Of a DNA stretch of 64,000 bases, positions 32,687-43,212 are shown piece after piece. Below the pieces are notes generated by a model. That model saw nothing but the letters and a program-made list of their open reading frames with translations. It ran no database searches and was not told the DNA's origin. Position numbers and translations under genes: made by a program. This stretch comes from Gnetum montanum (taxonomy: Eukaryota; Streptophyta; Gnetopsida; Gnetales; Gnetaceae): contig MNCI01037709.1 of assembly GCA_015680685.1 (NCBI GenBank), forward strand, positions 876,406-940,405, read 5' to 3'. Position 1 is the first letter of the stretch. Each line of letters opens with the position of its first letter.

Positions 32687-34096
32687 TCAGGGTTCACACA
32701 CTTGATTATAATAAGCATAGTGGAGCAATTTATACGATGTAGTTCTCGGATAATAAGTTGATCCACTATGATACTTGGGATCATTAGATGGTATGCAAGG
32801 ATCAAGATGTTGCCCTCCATGGCTGTGTTCATTGGGCCATATGGTTGTTGGAGTGTTAATTGGTGGCCCTGATGAAGTAACATGAGGCGTTGGGTTTGAA
32901 GATAAGGATGCACCATAGTGTGGGACTTGTGCTGAGTTGGAGGATGCAGTGGCCTTAGAATTGTGTTGTCCCTTCCTAGGGTCATTTCTAAAGAAGGGAC
33001 ACCTTTGATGTTGCTGAAGTCTCTCATTGTTGTTAGTAATATTAGCATAAGTAACATTCGTGGGTTGTTGCTGTGGTGCAAACACCTTAGGAACAGTTGG
33101 TGGCAATGTAGAAGGAGGGAAAGGATGAGAATGTTGAAAATTGGAAGAAGTGTAGGATACACAAGGTGGTGGTTGTGTTGAAGGCATGAGTTGATAGTAT
33201 TGAGGAGAATGGTACTATGGCGAGATAGAGTATGTTGGCCCAGTTGGAGAAACAGGATGTTGAACTAGATAAGTGTTTGGGTTCAGATGATATGAAGGGT
33301 GTCTCCAGTTTAGGGGTGGTCTCCCAAACGACTGGGATTGTTGCCAATGTGATCGAACACAATACCTCTGTACAAACTCTGGATGTAACGTGTTTCCCCA
33401 ATGCTCATGTAAATGTAACAAGATTGGGCATTGGCCCTTGGGGTGATCGTACAGGAAAATGTTGCATTCATATGTATGATTGGAAGTTGAGCTCCTATTT
33501 CCTTCATCCTTTCTTTCCGAATGTCTAATGTTTTGTCCTACTTCTCAGTTTGTCAAAACTCTATATCCAATGATATCAATAAATTCTTCACACTTTTTAT
33601 ACGTCCATTCCAACATCTTGTTGATCTTTGCCTCGACTTCTTTTAATGATTGTTGTACCGACTAAGATGGTTCTTTCTCCTTATGATAGGTTTATTTCTC
33701 CTTTTTATGATCATGGACCTTTTTTAAGTTGAGATTTTGGTCCCGTTGATGTTTTTCAACACTCTCCCATTGAGCCAAATCTCCTTCTTCTTTCACTACC
33801 CGCTTAATAAGCTCTTGGACTTGATGGGTTCATAGTTCGTATAGTTCGCCTTGGGCATACATTCCTAAGGTCTCTCTTGGTTCATTACGTAGCCCATCAA
33901 TGATATGGTATAGTAGCCTTTCCTTGGAAAACCCATGGCCTGGACAGTTGTTTAACAGTGCATAATATCTTTCTAAGGCCATGTCCAAGGGTTCATGTTT
34001 TGCTTGTTTCCACTCTTGGATTTGTTTCCTCAAGGTTGACACTCTTGCATAGGTTTGATATTTTTCGTTAAAGACTTCTACCATTGTTAACTGTAC
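32687..34096 (-). pseudogene. Gag of A2, N-terminally cut
   Basis: The minus strand begins abruptly at 34096 in the middle of Gag, where an inverted B LTR entered, and reads MVEVFNEKYQTYARVSTLRK and LLNNCPGHGFSKE (capsid domain). The knuckle is NIFLYDHPKGQC near 33450-33410; its second Cys has become Phe. A proline/glutamine/asparagine-rich tail (33187-32687) is open and ends HYAYYNQVCEP-stop, the same end as in A3. Frameshifts separate the blocks. Confidence 0.8.
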
Positions 34097-35898
34097 TGAC
34101 CTAAATCATCGGTGCAAGGTTGGAAGGGAAAAACAAACATCGAAAGATTGTCAAGCAGACACAACTGGCCCTGCCTTCACGTGAGGGCAAGCTGGAAAAG
34201 GAAACGAAGGTAGAGTGCCTTGGATGGTCTACACGTAAATCAACCAAGGACTTCCTCGAGCATAAACTATAGCTTGTGCTGGGTTATCATAAATTGACAT
34301 CTTAAAACGTAAGCAATGCGCATAAAATGTAAATAGAAATGTATGCAAAAAGTGTATTGCAAACATAATGTAAACATAATTGTAAACATAATGTAAGCAA
34401 AATGATGTAAGCAGAAGGTAAACTAAATATAAAATAGTGTAAACAGAAATAATGGCTGGCAAAATGAACTATATTGTATTTCTTAGAAAAGATATGCATT
34501 GGTCAAAGCGTAGCTGCATGTGTGGATGGTAGGTCAAACATCGAGCCCCAGGGTGATGTGATGTGATAATGTGATGATGTGATGTGATGAAGTGCTTGGA
34601 TGCCAGGAGTCAAGTATGCCGAGCGCCCAAGGATTGCTGGTTTGCTGTATGTTCTTAGAATTACCAATGTCCCCAATTGCTAATCCCTGGTTTATGTGAA
34701 TTGATAGGGCATTTATAGGGCTAGGCTGGACTCGAGTTCGGATTTCAAGAATGGAATCAATGGCTGGGAGATGAGAGGAAAGCAGATCTCATGACACATG
34801 TCTGGTGGACAGTTGTGCATGAGTTGGATGTGTGTCAGCAAGCTACGTTCTTGACCAGGTACATTGCATTTTACAACTCATGGGTTACTCAAGCTCATGG
34901 GAGTACATACAATTTAGATTGTGAGGGCTCGACAAGCCCACAAATGAAGAAACTTTACAAAGAAAATCAAAGGGATTGACTCTGGCTTGCTTGAAACTTC
35001 TTGATCCCTGAATCGACTGCTGTAGGATGTCAATTTGAGGGGTTCTGTGGCTATTTGAGGTGTTTCTATTTTGCCAGAGCCTCCAGCGTGAGTGGATGTG
35101 CCTCCAATGTGAGCTGAATTGAGCTTCAACATGAGTTCATTTGTGTTTATGCTGCACTCACGCCCAACGTAACCTCTAGCGTGTGTACGCTGCACTCACG
35201 CCCAATGTGACCTTTAGTGTGAGTGAGAGAAATGAGACCTTTTGGCATCAAATTTGAATTTTGAAACCTGATTCTTGAAGTGTGGCTGTTGCCTACCTTG
35301 TGACCTTGAGGGTGATCTGAAATGTGGAATTTTGAGCTTGAATGTGTTTGGTTTTGAGCTATTTTGGATAGGTCACGCTGGACTCATGCTGCAGCGTAAC
35401 CTTTAGTGTGACCTAAGGAGAATGACATGTTTCACACTAATTTTTGAATTTCTGAAGCCTGTTTCTTGGGTGTAACAGTTGTTTGCTTGTGTTTGACCCT
35501 ACAAGTCAAAATTTGAGCCTGAATGTGCCTTGTTCGGAGCCACTTTTAGTAGGTCACGTTGGACTCATGTGGCAGCGTGACCTGCAGCATGACCTTAAAA
35601 ACTTGCAATTTTGAGCTGAAATCTAGAATTTCTAAAGGTTGGGATCCATATTTATCAATAGTGGACCCTGAGGATGACTTGCACCCTTGAAACCAAGTCA
35701 TTTTGACTTAGTTTTGGGACTCTAAAAGTTGGTCACATTGGAGTTACACGGGAGCGTGACCTACAACGTGACCCCCGAAAACCACTTAGAAATGATCATT
35801 TTTAACCTAGTTTTGACGCTGTGTGAAGTTGCTCACGCTGAGGGTGAGCAAGCTGCCTTGGGCAAGCTGGGTGTGAGCTCCATGCCTTAGCCAAATTT
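34097..35898 (-). repeat. Inverted solo LTR of B inserted in A2 gag
   Basis: This is the reverse complement of the B LTR. It starts TGACCTAAATCATCGG (the LTR end) and runs to AGCCAAATTT, lacking about 75 bases of the LTR start. The same landmarks as in 12766-14322 appear in reverse order: the T-rich tract (here A-rich, 34310-34450), the TTATAGGGCTAGGC promoter region near 34715, and the TCACGCTG repeats. At 1.8 kb it is longer than the 5' LTR because it holds more repeat units. No B internal sequence adjoins it. Confidence 0.88.
35190..35830 (-). repeat. ~180-bp tandem units in the B LTR
   Basis: GGTCACGCTGGACTCATGCT-type units start at 35371, 35552 and 35731 (spacing 181 and 179), with a further unit ending near 35220. 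Each carries two short inverted words, GGTCACG...CGTGACC, about 25-30 bases apart, able to form a hairpin. The 5' LTR copy (13010-13330) has only about two units, so the LTR varies in length through this repeat. Confidence 0.85.
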
Positions 35899-36179
35899 CA
35901 TGTGCATGTCCAAGTACGTCACACTCGAATAAAGGATGTTGTACAATTACAATCACCACACTGCAGGCATACACGAAGAGGAAAAGGGTTGAGAGAAAGA
36001 AATGAAAAACACTTAAACTAAGAACTAACTTCCTAATGATCTAATGATCTGTCTACCTCTTATTTATAGATGAGGAGACAAGCCGCGATATCGCATATGC
36101 GATATTGCGGTTGGGCTACAATATTGCAGATGCGATATCGCGTACGCGATATTGCAGTCACCCAAATGACGACTCATTA
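35899..36179 (-). repeat. A2 5' LTR, truncated
   Basis: It matches 10617-10845 and ends GACTCATTA followed by the GGGGT target duplicate. It carries six GATATCGC-type palindromic words between 36080 and 36165 and a TATAAATA box (minus strand, about 36068-36061). The half next to the primer site is gone; together with the missing start of the adjoining B LTR this marks one deletion at 35898/35899 that also removed the A2 primer site and leader. Confidence 0.88.
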
Positions 36180-36581
36180 GGGGTTTAGGGTAAAGAGATG
36201 TTAACTACAAAAGCAATAAATAACAATAAAAATTAAATAATTAAACTAAGTGAATGCTGCAATGATGAAGTAATCTTGATCTTTATTTCTGGTCATGTGT
36301 GTGTCCAAGTACGTCACACTTGAATAAGAATGCCGTACAATTACAATCATCACATTGATGGCATGCACTGAGAAATAATTCTAACTCTAGTTTGGGTAAA
36401 GAACTAAGAACTAACTCCCAAAACAAGGAAAGCTGCCTCTTATTTATAGAAATTGAGGCAAGCTGCGATATCGCGGCTACGATATCGAGGGTCTGATAAC
36501 TGGGCCTAACAGACCATATCTTGTATTAGGGCTCCGATAACTGGGCTCCAATAACTGGGCCTGACAAACCATGACTCATCA
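36180..36581 (-). repeat. Right half of the split solo LTR (family A)
   Basis: It begins with the GGGGT duplicate, resumes family A LTR sequence exactly where 10075 left off, and ends GACTCATCA at 36581, followed by AGCAC. It contains the TATAAATA box (minus strand, near 36440) and a small tandem array of CTGATAACTGGGCC-type words (36493-36570) in place of some CGATATCG palindromes. Confidence 0.92.
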
Positions 36582-38102
36582 AGCACTTGTTATTTTTGAT
36601 TAAAGGGAATCCAACTTTGACTACAGAGTATTTATATTACTTTGAACTTGAGTTGTTTCAACATTTAACAATGAATCTTTCAACTCTATAATGGTTGGAA
36701 TGATTTGTACCTTTTTTTAAGCATAGCTTCAACCATGGATTCTAATTGCATAGTCCTAGATGCCATGGAGTTTAAAGTTGTAAAAATCTTGCCATTGAAA
36801 CCCTACTTTTGGTATGTCTCCAAATTACTTGAAATGGAATACGTTGCTTTCTATTCGGCCTTGACATATGCATGGGCCAAAATGCTAAATTCCAAATCAC
36901 CGAAATGCCAAAAGTCCAAATCAGAATTGCAATCCACCAAACTACCCAAATCAACAAAAGCCCGAAATGCTTTGTAGTTGATTGTCAATGGGAATTTTCA
37001 TAAGGTTAATGAGATGGGCAATGTTTCAAAGTGCTACTATGTGTTATTTTAAGCAGAATTGTTTGCTTATGATATATTTCAGGTTGCTTGTTTTTGTTTT
37101 GTTTTCTTTTTTTTTTCTTTGAAAAAAGTTCAGAATTTATTAGAAAAGGAAAATATGTACATATGGGATCAGCACACCTGTCAGCCAACAGTCACCAAGC
37201 ACTGTCCGACCAGACCCGGCAGGGTCGACATGTACTATCAAGCAAAACGGCCACCTCCGCCAGAGATTCCAACCCACTCCAAGACATATGTTTGTCTTTC
37301 TTCTTCATTTTAAAGGCACAAGTAGAAGGAAATGAGATCCATATATCCTTTTTCTAGCTTCTTGTTCTAGCTGAAATCTGTCCAAAATTGACGAAAACCT
37401 TATACTATTAGTTGTTACAGACATTAAATCAAGAATATAACGTTATCACTCGAAAACCAGCAAGAGTAACCATTTAAAGCTTATTTACGTTGTCAGCAAC
37501 AGGTAGTGAGCTTGTAATTGGAGTGTAAGATGTGCCAAAATAAGTGTGTCTAAAAAACAGTAGCCCATTTCTGTGAATAAATATTAGTGTTAAATAGCAT
37601 TCTTTTAAACATATTTCGATACTATCCTTTTCAGAAGGTGGTTGTGTAAATAAAAAAAAGTTTCAAATTCGTGATATCCAAATAGTTTATCAGAGCAGCT
37701 TCCGTGTTGTTTTTAATTAGAAAAATTCGGACTCTGAGTACGATGGGGCAGAGCTGATACGACTATCTTTTCAGAGTTTTAATTTTGCGAACATCTTGTT
37801 TGGTCGTTTATTATATCGGACATTGGTTTTGAGTATGTGAAACTGAATTATTATTATGGAACATGCATTCTTTCTTTTAAAATACAAATTTATCAACTTT
37901 CCATTTCATTTATTTGCTTTCTGATTTTCAAATGATACACAGTTTTATACAAGAAAAAAGTGAAATATCATTGGATCATGTAAGAGAGTTGGTCATTATT
38001 GGACTGGATCTGTTTTTCCAAAGTAGAAAACACATTGTTGTCCAGGTACATCTGATTGTAATGTAAAGTATGGTATAGGCATTTCTTGATGAATATCCCT
38101 AG
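36582..38102. other. Unassigned stretch between the nest and the PA200 exons
   Basis: By position, 36582 onward is the continuation of the LINE-bearing sequence interrupted at 9614. Minus-strand reading of 36590-36690 gives a leucine/glutamine-rich, heptad-like stretch that could be LINE ORF1, but this is weak. The segment 37150-37290 is less AT-rich than its surroundings but shows no domain. The part 37700-38102 may be 5' intron of the PA200 homologue; no earlier PA200 exon was found. Confidence 0.4.
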
Positions 38103-39247
38103 CCCTCACATTTGTCACACATTTAATTATCAGATCAGGTGGGGCATTCTGATTACAAGATTTCTGAGGAAATTTGGAAAGAAGCTTCATGTCACTCTTG
38201 ACTGGCGACCATTCTATGATCTTATGGTTGAAACACATTTCACAAGGTAATAAAATGTTTTTGCAGATGCTCGTGGAATTCAAAATGTTTTGTTTCCTTG
38301 TGAAGCTGTTGAAATGGAATGATTGTATTTGATAATGATCATTTAATTGAGTTGCTTTTAAATAACATTTTTATGATTTAGGTTAATCTAGTTAATGATT
38401 TATAATTAGTTCCTTTCTTAGGCAGAAAAGCATAGCTGGCTTAAGGCCAAAGCAGCATCATGCAGATACAGTTACATCGCTGGTTTCTACATGCAGACGT
38501 TTTTCCTCATCTGGTTCTGCAGCACAGATATGGCAAGAGTTCAGGTTGAACTGGGAGCCTTACGTCACTGTTTTTGATTTTATGTGTATTTGTTTGTAAA
38601 ATAAATTACCATGTTCTATTACAAATAAGAACTAATAAGGCAAATGGCTTTTATGTTTTAATGTTACAGTTTAATAATATGCAGTCTTTTATATGCATTG
38701 TATGTTGACTGGCAGAAAATATCATGTATCCTTGTTCAGAATCAAAGAACTCTTTTTCTGATCATGTGATCTTTCAAACAAAATGTCCTTTCTTCAATTG
38801 TTGCTTTATGCCACACGTTTATTCAAGTGCCATGATCTAAATATTTTCCATGCTTTCTATCTGTTTTTGCAGGCCGGTATTTGAGAATCCGTGGCACAGC
38901 TCTTCTCTAGAAGCTGCTGGTTTTCTTCAACTATTTTTACTGACAAAAAAAGCCAACGTTGGCTTCTTTGACAGGTATGCAAACTGGAAGTCAATATGTA
39001 TGGTTATTTATTTCACCTCTTGTTTTCAGTATTTTTGTGGCTGAAGAATTTGAACAATCTTCTTTTTATCTGTCAGTGATTGGGTAAAAGATTGCTCGAG
39101 TATATGGATAAGAATGCCAAATTGTGTATCCTGGGACTTTCAGTGGGCTGCACTTATGGCTCGCTGTGCTGTATAAAAAAATGCCATACAGTTGACTGGG
39201 ATAGTTATCTTCCTACCCTGTTTACGCATTACTTAAATATTATTGAG
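38103..39247 (+). pseudogene. Proteasome activator PA200/Blm10 homologue, N-terminal exons
   Basis: Four exons with phase-consistent GT-AG introns: about 38103-38246 (QIRWGILITRFLRKFGKK, then LDWRPFYDLMVETHFTR), 38422-38544 (DTVTSLVSTCRRFFSSGSA, IWQEFR), 38873-38974 (FENPWHSSSLEAAGFLQLFL) and 39077-39247 (DWVKDCSSIWIRMPNC, FQWAALMAR, then DWDSYLPTLFTHYLNIIE). They match the N-terminal region of plant PA200, a HEAT-repeat activator that caps the 20S proteasome in the nucleus; the family protein is about 1,800 residues and only about 170 are covered. Exon 4 has an in-frame TAA at 39174 in an A run plus a frame change. The normally conserved NTGPEGWRLRQ segment is replaced by QKSIAGLRPKQ. A copia element follows 108 bases later and no further exon was found. 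Pseudogene or damaged paralogue; the frame break alone could be a sequencing error. Confidence 0.88.
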
Positions 39248-39355
39248 GTATGATAAAAGACTTTTAAGTTTACTTGGAGCAGTGATCAAAATCTTACATT
39301 TTTTAAAGCTAATTCCCAGGCAAATGTTTTCCAAAATAATTATGAATGACATTTT

Positions 39356-39752
39356 TGTTAGCAGATCTGGCAGCAAAATATGAAATGAGATGAAAATAAA
39401 GAGCAATTGGACAACAGGTAATTGCAGAAAAATCTTATTATCAACAACGGAAATAACAAGCTTCTCTCTTCATCACAAGGAGAGAACAAGAAGAAGCCTC
39501 TCTCTCATGCAATGGGAGAACTCTTAACTCTGACAATTTATGATGGATCCCAGGGCAGACTTAAATAGCTTCACCCGGGTTACAAAATTGGAAACAGCAA
39601 AAATTAACTGAAATAGAACTTTTAGAAGTCTGATGTTATCTTTAAGGAAAATTCAAAAAACTATCGACAATAGAAATGGAAAGTGCAGTTTATGAATTAG
39701 CAACTGCTAGTTCAGTGTTGTAATCTACCGCTTCAGTTAGTTGTTTCCAACA
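39356..39752 (-). repeat. Copia 3' LTR
   Basis: This 397-bp LTR ends next to the element-sense polypurine tract CAAGTGGGAGAT (39753-39764), the classic copia 3' junction, followed outside by ATTTT. It differs from the 5' LTR at three positions near 39532 and 39680. Confidence 0.95.
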
Positions 39753-39894
39753 ATCTCCCACTTGGAGATTTGGATTGAGGATCAATCAGATCTCCACAGC
39801 ATCCTTTCTACCTGACCATTCTATGTTATTGCTAGGCCATATGAGGATCTACTCCAGGAAAACTTGTCCATGTTAATTGGCTTGGTCAGAACAT
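39753..39894 (-). pseudogene. Copia pol C-terminal tail
   Basis: On the minus strand it reads DVLTKPINMDKFSWSRSSYG, the usual last residues of copia RNase H (ADVLTKP...), before the polypurine tract. It shows the 3' end of the element is in normal orientation. A single N at 39895 marks the point where the sequence switches to the inverted block. Confidence 0.8.
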
Positions 39895-39895
39895 C

Positions 39896-41596
39896 NAACC
39901 AAGTCCTTTTGGGCAGAAGCAGTTAATACGGCCTGCTATTTAGTCAATCGGTCTCCATCAACTGCGATTGATCTAAAAACACCAATAGAAATGTGGACTG
40001 GTAAGCCAGCTGTTTATTCTCATCTCCATACATTTGGAAGTTCTGTGTATGTGATGTATAGTGACCAAGAAAGATCAAAGTTGGACCCAAAGTCCAGGAA
40101 ATGTATCTTCTTAGGGTATGCTGATGGAGTTAAGGGGTATCGCCTGTGGGATCCCACTACCCGCAAGGTTGTCATCAGCAGAGATGTGATATTTGTAGAA
40201 GATAAAATGCAAGAGAAGGGAGATGCTAGCACTTCAAAGGAGAATTTAGAGACTACTAAAATTCAGGTAGAAGATAAGACAAAAGTTGAAGATCCAGTTC
40301 CTCTTGAAGCAACATCAATGTGTGAAGAGACAGGACCAGTCAAGTTTGAAGCTAATGAAGTTCGTCGGTCATCTCGGGTAAAAAGATCACCAACTTGGCA
40401 CTCAGATTATGTTACTGAAAGTAATGTTGCATATTGCCTTTTAACGGAGGATGGAGAGCCCTCAACTTTACATGAAGCTCTCAAAAGTCCAGATGTGTCT
40501 TTGTGGATGGTAGCAATGCAAGAGGAGATTGAAGCTTTACACAAAAACAAGACATGGGATCTTGTTACACTACCACAAGGAAGAAAGGCTATTGGAAACA
40601 AATGGGTCTACAAGATCAAACGTGATAGTAATGACCAAGTGGAGCGATATCGTGCAAGATTGGTGGTAAAGGGATATGCTCAAAAAGAAGGAATTGACTT
40701 CAATGAGATATTTTCTCCTGTGGTTAGACTTACAACAGTCAGAGTAGTCCTAGCAATGTGTGCTACATTTGATCTACATCTAGAACAACTAGATGTGAAA
40801 ACTGCTTTTCTGCATGGAGATCTTGAAGAAGAGATTTATATGCTCCAACCAGAAGGTTTTGCAGAAGAAGGCAAAGAGAACTTGGTTTGCAGGTTGAACA
40901 AATCTCTGTACGGTCTCAAATAGGCGCCAAGGTGTTGGTACAAGAGATTTGACTCGTATATCATGAGCCTTGGGTACAATAGACTCAATGCAGACCCTTG
41001 TACGTATTTCAAGAGGTTTGATGAAGATTTCATCATTTTGCTATTGTATGTGGATGACATGTTGGTTGTAGGTCCCAACAAAGAGCAAATCCAAGAATTG
41101 AAGGCACAGTTGGCTAGGGAATTTGATATGAAAGACTTGGGACCAGCAAACAAGATTCTAGGGATGCAAATTCACTGAGACAGAAATAACAAGAAGATTT
41201 GGCTTTCTCAGAAAAATTACTTGGGTAAGATCTTGCGACGCTTCAACATGCAAGATTGTAAGCCAATATCTACCCCACTTCCTGTTAATTTCAAATTATC
41301 CTCCGAGATGTGTCCTAGCACTGAAGTAGAGAGGAATGAGATGTCTCGAGTACCATATGCATCAGCAGTGGGAAGCCTAATGTTTGCTATGATTTGTACA
41401 AGACCAGACATTGCACAAGCAGTGGGAGTAGTCAGTCGGTACATGGCAAACCCTGGACGAGAGCATTGGAGTGCTGTTAAGAGAATCCTGAGATACATTA
41501 AGGGTACCTCAGATGTTGCATTATGTTATGGAGGATCTGAATTTACTATTAAAGGTTATGTGGATTCAGATTTTGCAGGTGATCCAGATAAAAGAG
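39896..41596 (+). pseudogene. Inverted integrase-end, reverse transcriptase and RNase H block
   Basis: The plus strand reads KSFWAEAVNTACYLVNRSPS (end of integrase), FGSSVYVMY, then reverse transcriptase (NKWVYKIK, ARLVVKGYAQKEGIDF, QLDVKTAFLHGDLEEEIYM, YVDDMLVVG) and RNase H (SAVGSLMFAMICTRPDIAQA, YVDSDFAGDPDKR). It is opposite in direction to gag and to the LTRs. Stops at 40921 (TAG in place of the Gln before APR) and 41176 (TGA where Arg fits) are single C-to-T changes. It breaks off after DPDKR, where KSTSGY normally follows. Otherwise well preserved. Confidence 0.93.
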
Positions 41597-41756
41597 ATGA
41601 AATGAGATGAAAATAAAGAGCAATTGGACAACAGGTAATTGCAGAAAAATCTTATTATCAACAACGGAAATAACAAGCTTCTCTCTTCATCACAAGGAGA
41701 GAACAAGAAGAAGCCTCTCTCTCATGCAATGGGAGAACTCTTAACTCTGACAATTT
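41597..41756 (-). repeat. Internal partial copia LTR
   Basis: This 160-bp stretch is identical or nearly so to LTR positions equivalent to 39383-39542, in the same orientation as both terminal LTRs. Its left end joins RNase H (after DPDKR) and its right end joins the gag-side ORF (after KQHRLK), each with a few bases of shared sequence at the join. Confidence 0.92.
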
Positions 41757-43145
41757 TAATCTGTGTTGCTTACTAGTAACACAATGCTCACAAAATGGTA
41801 AACATACCGAGTTGAGCCCAAGAAGTAGTCTCTGTTTAGAGAGAATTTGCAAACCTTGTTCTGACATATGACCAAGCTTTCGATGCCACAAAATTGTTGA
41901 TTCTTCTTCTAAACTAGTTGATGCAACAGAAGACTCTCCCACTTGATGTGTGTTCCCCATAAGCATGTACAGATTTGCAGCAACCTTTTCTGCCTTCATT
42001 ACCACAAGCGCACCTTTGGTAATCTTCAGGATGCCATTCTCTATACGAGTTTTGCACCCAACATCATCTAGTTGTCCTAAAGACAGTAGATTTTTCTTCA
42101 GGCCCTCCACATGTCGTACCTCTTGTATTGTGCGAATAGTGCCATCATACATCTTTATCTTGACAGTACCAATACCAGCGATTTTCAAAGCATGATCATT
42201 TCCCATGTACACAGATCCTTCTGAGATTGGTTTGTAGTCATAAAACCATTCTCTCCGAGAGGTCATGTGCCATGTTGCTCCTGAATCCAAGATCCAAGCA
42301 TCAATGAGCTTTTGTCTGCCTTCAGCAATAGTTGCCTCACTGTATAGAACATCACCGTCATATGAGGTACTTGCCGCATTCCCTTGAGGATTCTTTTCAT
42401 TTCTCTTCTTGCTCCAACACTCCTTCTTTAGGTGTCCTATCTTGCCACAGTTGTAGCAAGTGATGATTTTCTTTCTACTTCTTGACTTGGATCTACGATG
42501 AATTTGGTTCCACTTGGAATTACGTTCCATGGATCTTCCTCTCACCATTGTTAAGGCCTCCACCTTGTTTGCCAACCTATCTTCCTTATTCTTGCATCGA
42601 CTTTCTTCTTCAAGAACTGCCGCTGCAACCTCGTCAAAGACAAGATCATCCATAAGGACATTGTTGGTCAAGTTGATGATGAGTTGATCATATGAATCAG
42701 GTAGACTTTGAAGTAGAATTTCTGCACGTTCACCTGCATCTACTTTATAGCCCAACGATGTGAGTTGAGCAAATAAAGTATTTAGGGTGTTGATATGGTC
42801 AGTTACCAATGAGGTTTCTGCCATACGAAGAGTGTAAAGTTTTCTCTTCAAGAAGATTTTGTTGTGGAGTGATTTAGCCTCGTATAGCTTGGTCAGAGTG
42901 TCCCATATTTCCTTTGCCGTCTTCTTTTCTGCAATACTTGAAAGAACTCCATCTGCCAATGCTAAGTGTAAATTAGCAATAGCATTTCCATCCATTTCAT
43001 TCCACTTGTCGTCATCCGTGACCTCTCGCGGCCTTGCTCCAATCGCTGCCAGGCAATTATCTTTACGCAGAATTGCCTGTATCTTTATTTTCCACAATGT
43101 GAAGTTGCTTCCATTGAACTTCTCTATTTCGTATTTGCCAGCCAT
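41757..43145 (-). CDS. Copia Gag-protease-integrase N-terminus, open
   Basis: A minus-strand ORF from ATG at 43145 is uninterrupted for about 463 codons, then runs 32 more codons into the LTR piece to a stop at 41658. Domains in order: Gag capsid (FNGSNFTLWKIKIQAILRKD; LHNKIFLKRKLYTLRM), CX2CX4HX4C knuckle (CYNCGKIGHLKKEC, about residues 230-243), aspartic protease (WILDSGATWHMT, about 285), GAG_pre-integrase (LWHRKLGHMSEQGL) and the integrase zinc Cys pair (FCEHCVTSKQHRLK). The match is to Tork/Tnt1-type elements. Reverse transcriptase is severed and inverted, so only structural proteins and protease could be made. Confidence 0.92.
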
Positions 43146-43196
43146 TTTGTAAAATTCGTATGCACGATCTGCAACACTTCCACGGACTATGAACCT

Positions 43197-43212
43197 GGAG
43201 CTTCGATACCAC
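43197..43212 (-). promoter_or_regulatory. Copia primer binding site
   Basis: On the minus strand TGGTATCGAAGCTCC follows the 5' LTR end (CTAACA) with one or two bases between. This is a variant of TGGTATCAGAGC, the complement of the initiator methionine tRNA 3' end used by plant copia elements. Confidence 0.85.

Larger units (their letters stand above)
10076..36179 (-). mobile_element. Athila-like element A2, pol-less, host of nested elements
   Basis: A2 runs on the minus strand from a truncated 5' LTR (35899-36179) to its 3' LTR (10076-10845). It inserted in a solo LTR of its own family, giving the near-perfect duplication GGAGT (10071-10075) and GGGGT (36180-36184). Its own parts are gag (34096-32687), a spacer with an internal promoter (32686-30666) and the C-terminal half of ORF2 (12765-11011). 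It holds element B (12766-30665) and an inverted B solo LTR (34097-35898). No protease, reverse transcriptase or integrase of its own lies between gag and ORF2, the same layout as A3. A deletion at 30665/30666 removed the N-terminal part of ORF2. Confidence 0.88.

Noticed and set aside
36705-36977. 90-codon plus-strand ORF before the PA200 exons
   Set aside because: No similarity to the PA200 N-terminus or any domain I know; composition is that of the surrounding AT-rich sequence.
37996-38283. 95-codon minus-strand ORF with a clean frame
   Set aside because: It is the reverse shadow of PA200 exon 38103-38246; the plus strand has the conserved residues and splice sites.
39877-39895. Apparent start of the copia pol ORF (MAWSEH)
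   Set aside because: These bases are the reverse of the DVLTKP tail of the element; the real pol block begins after the N at 39895.
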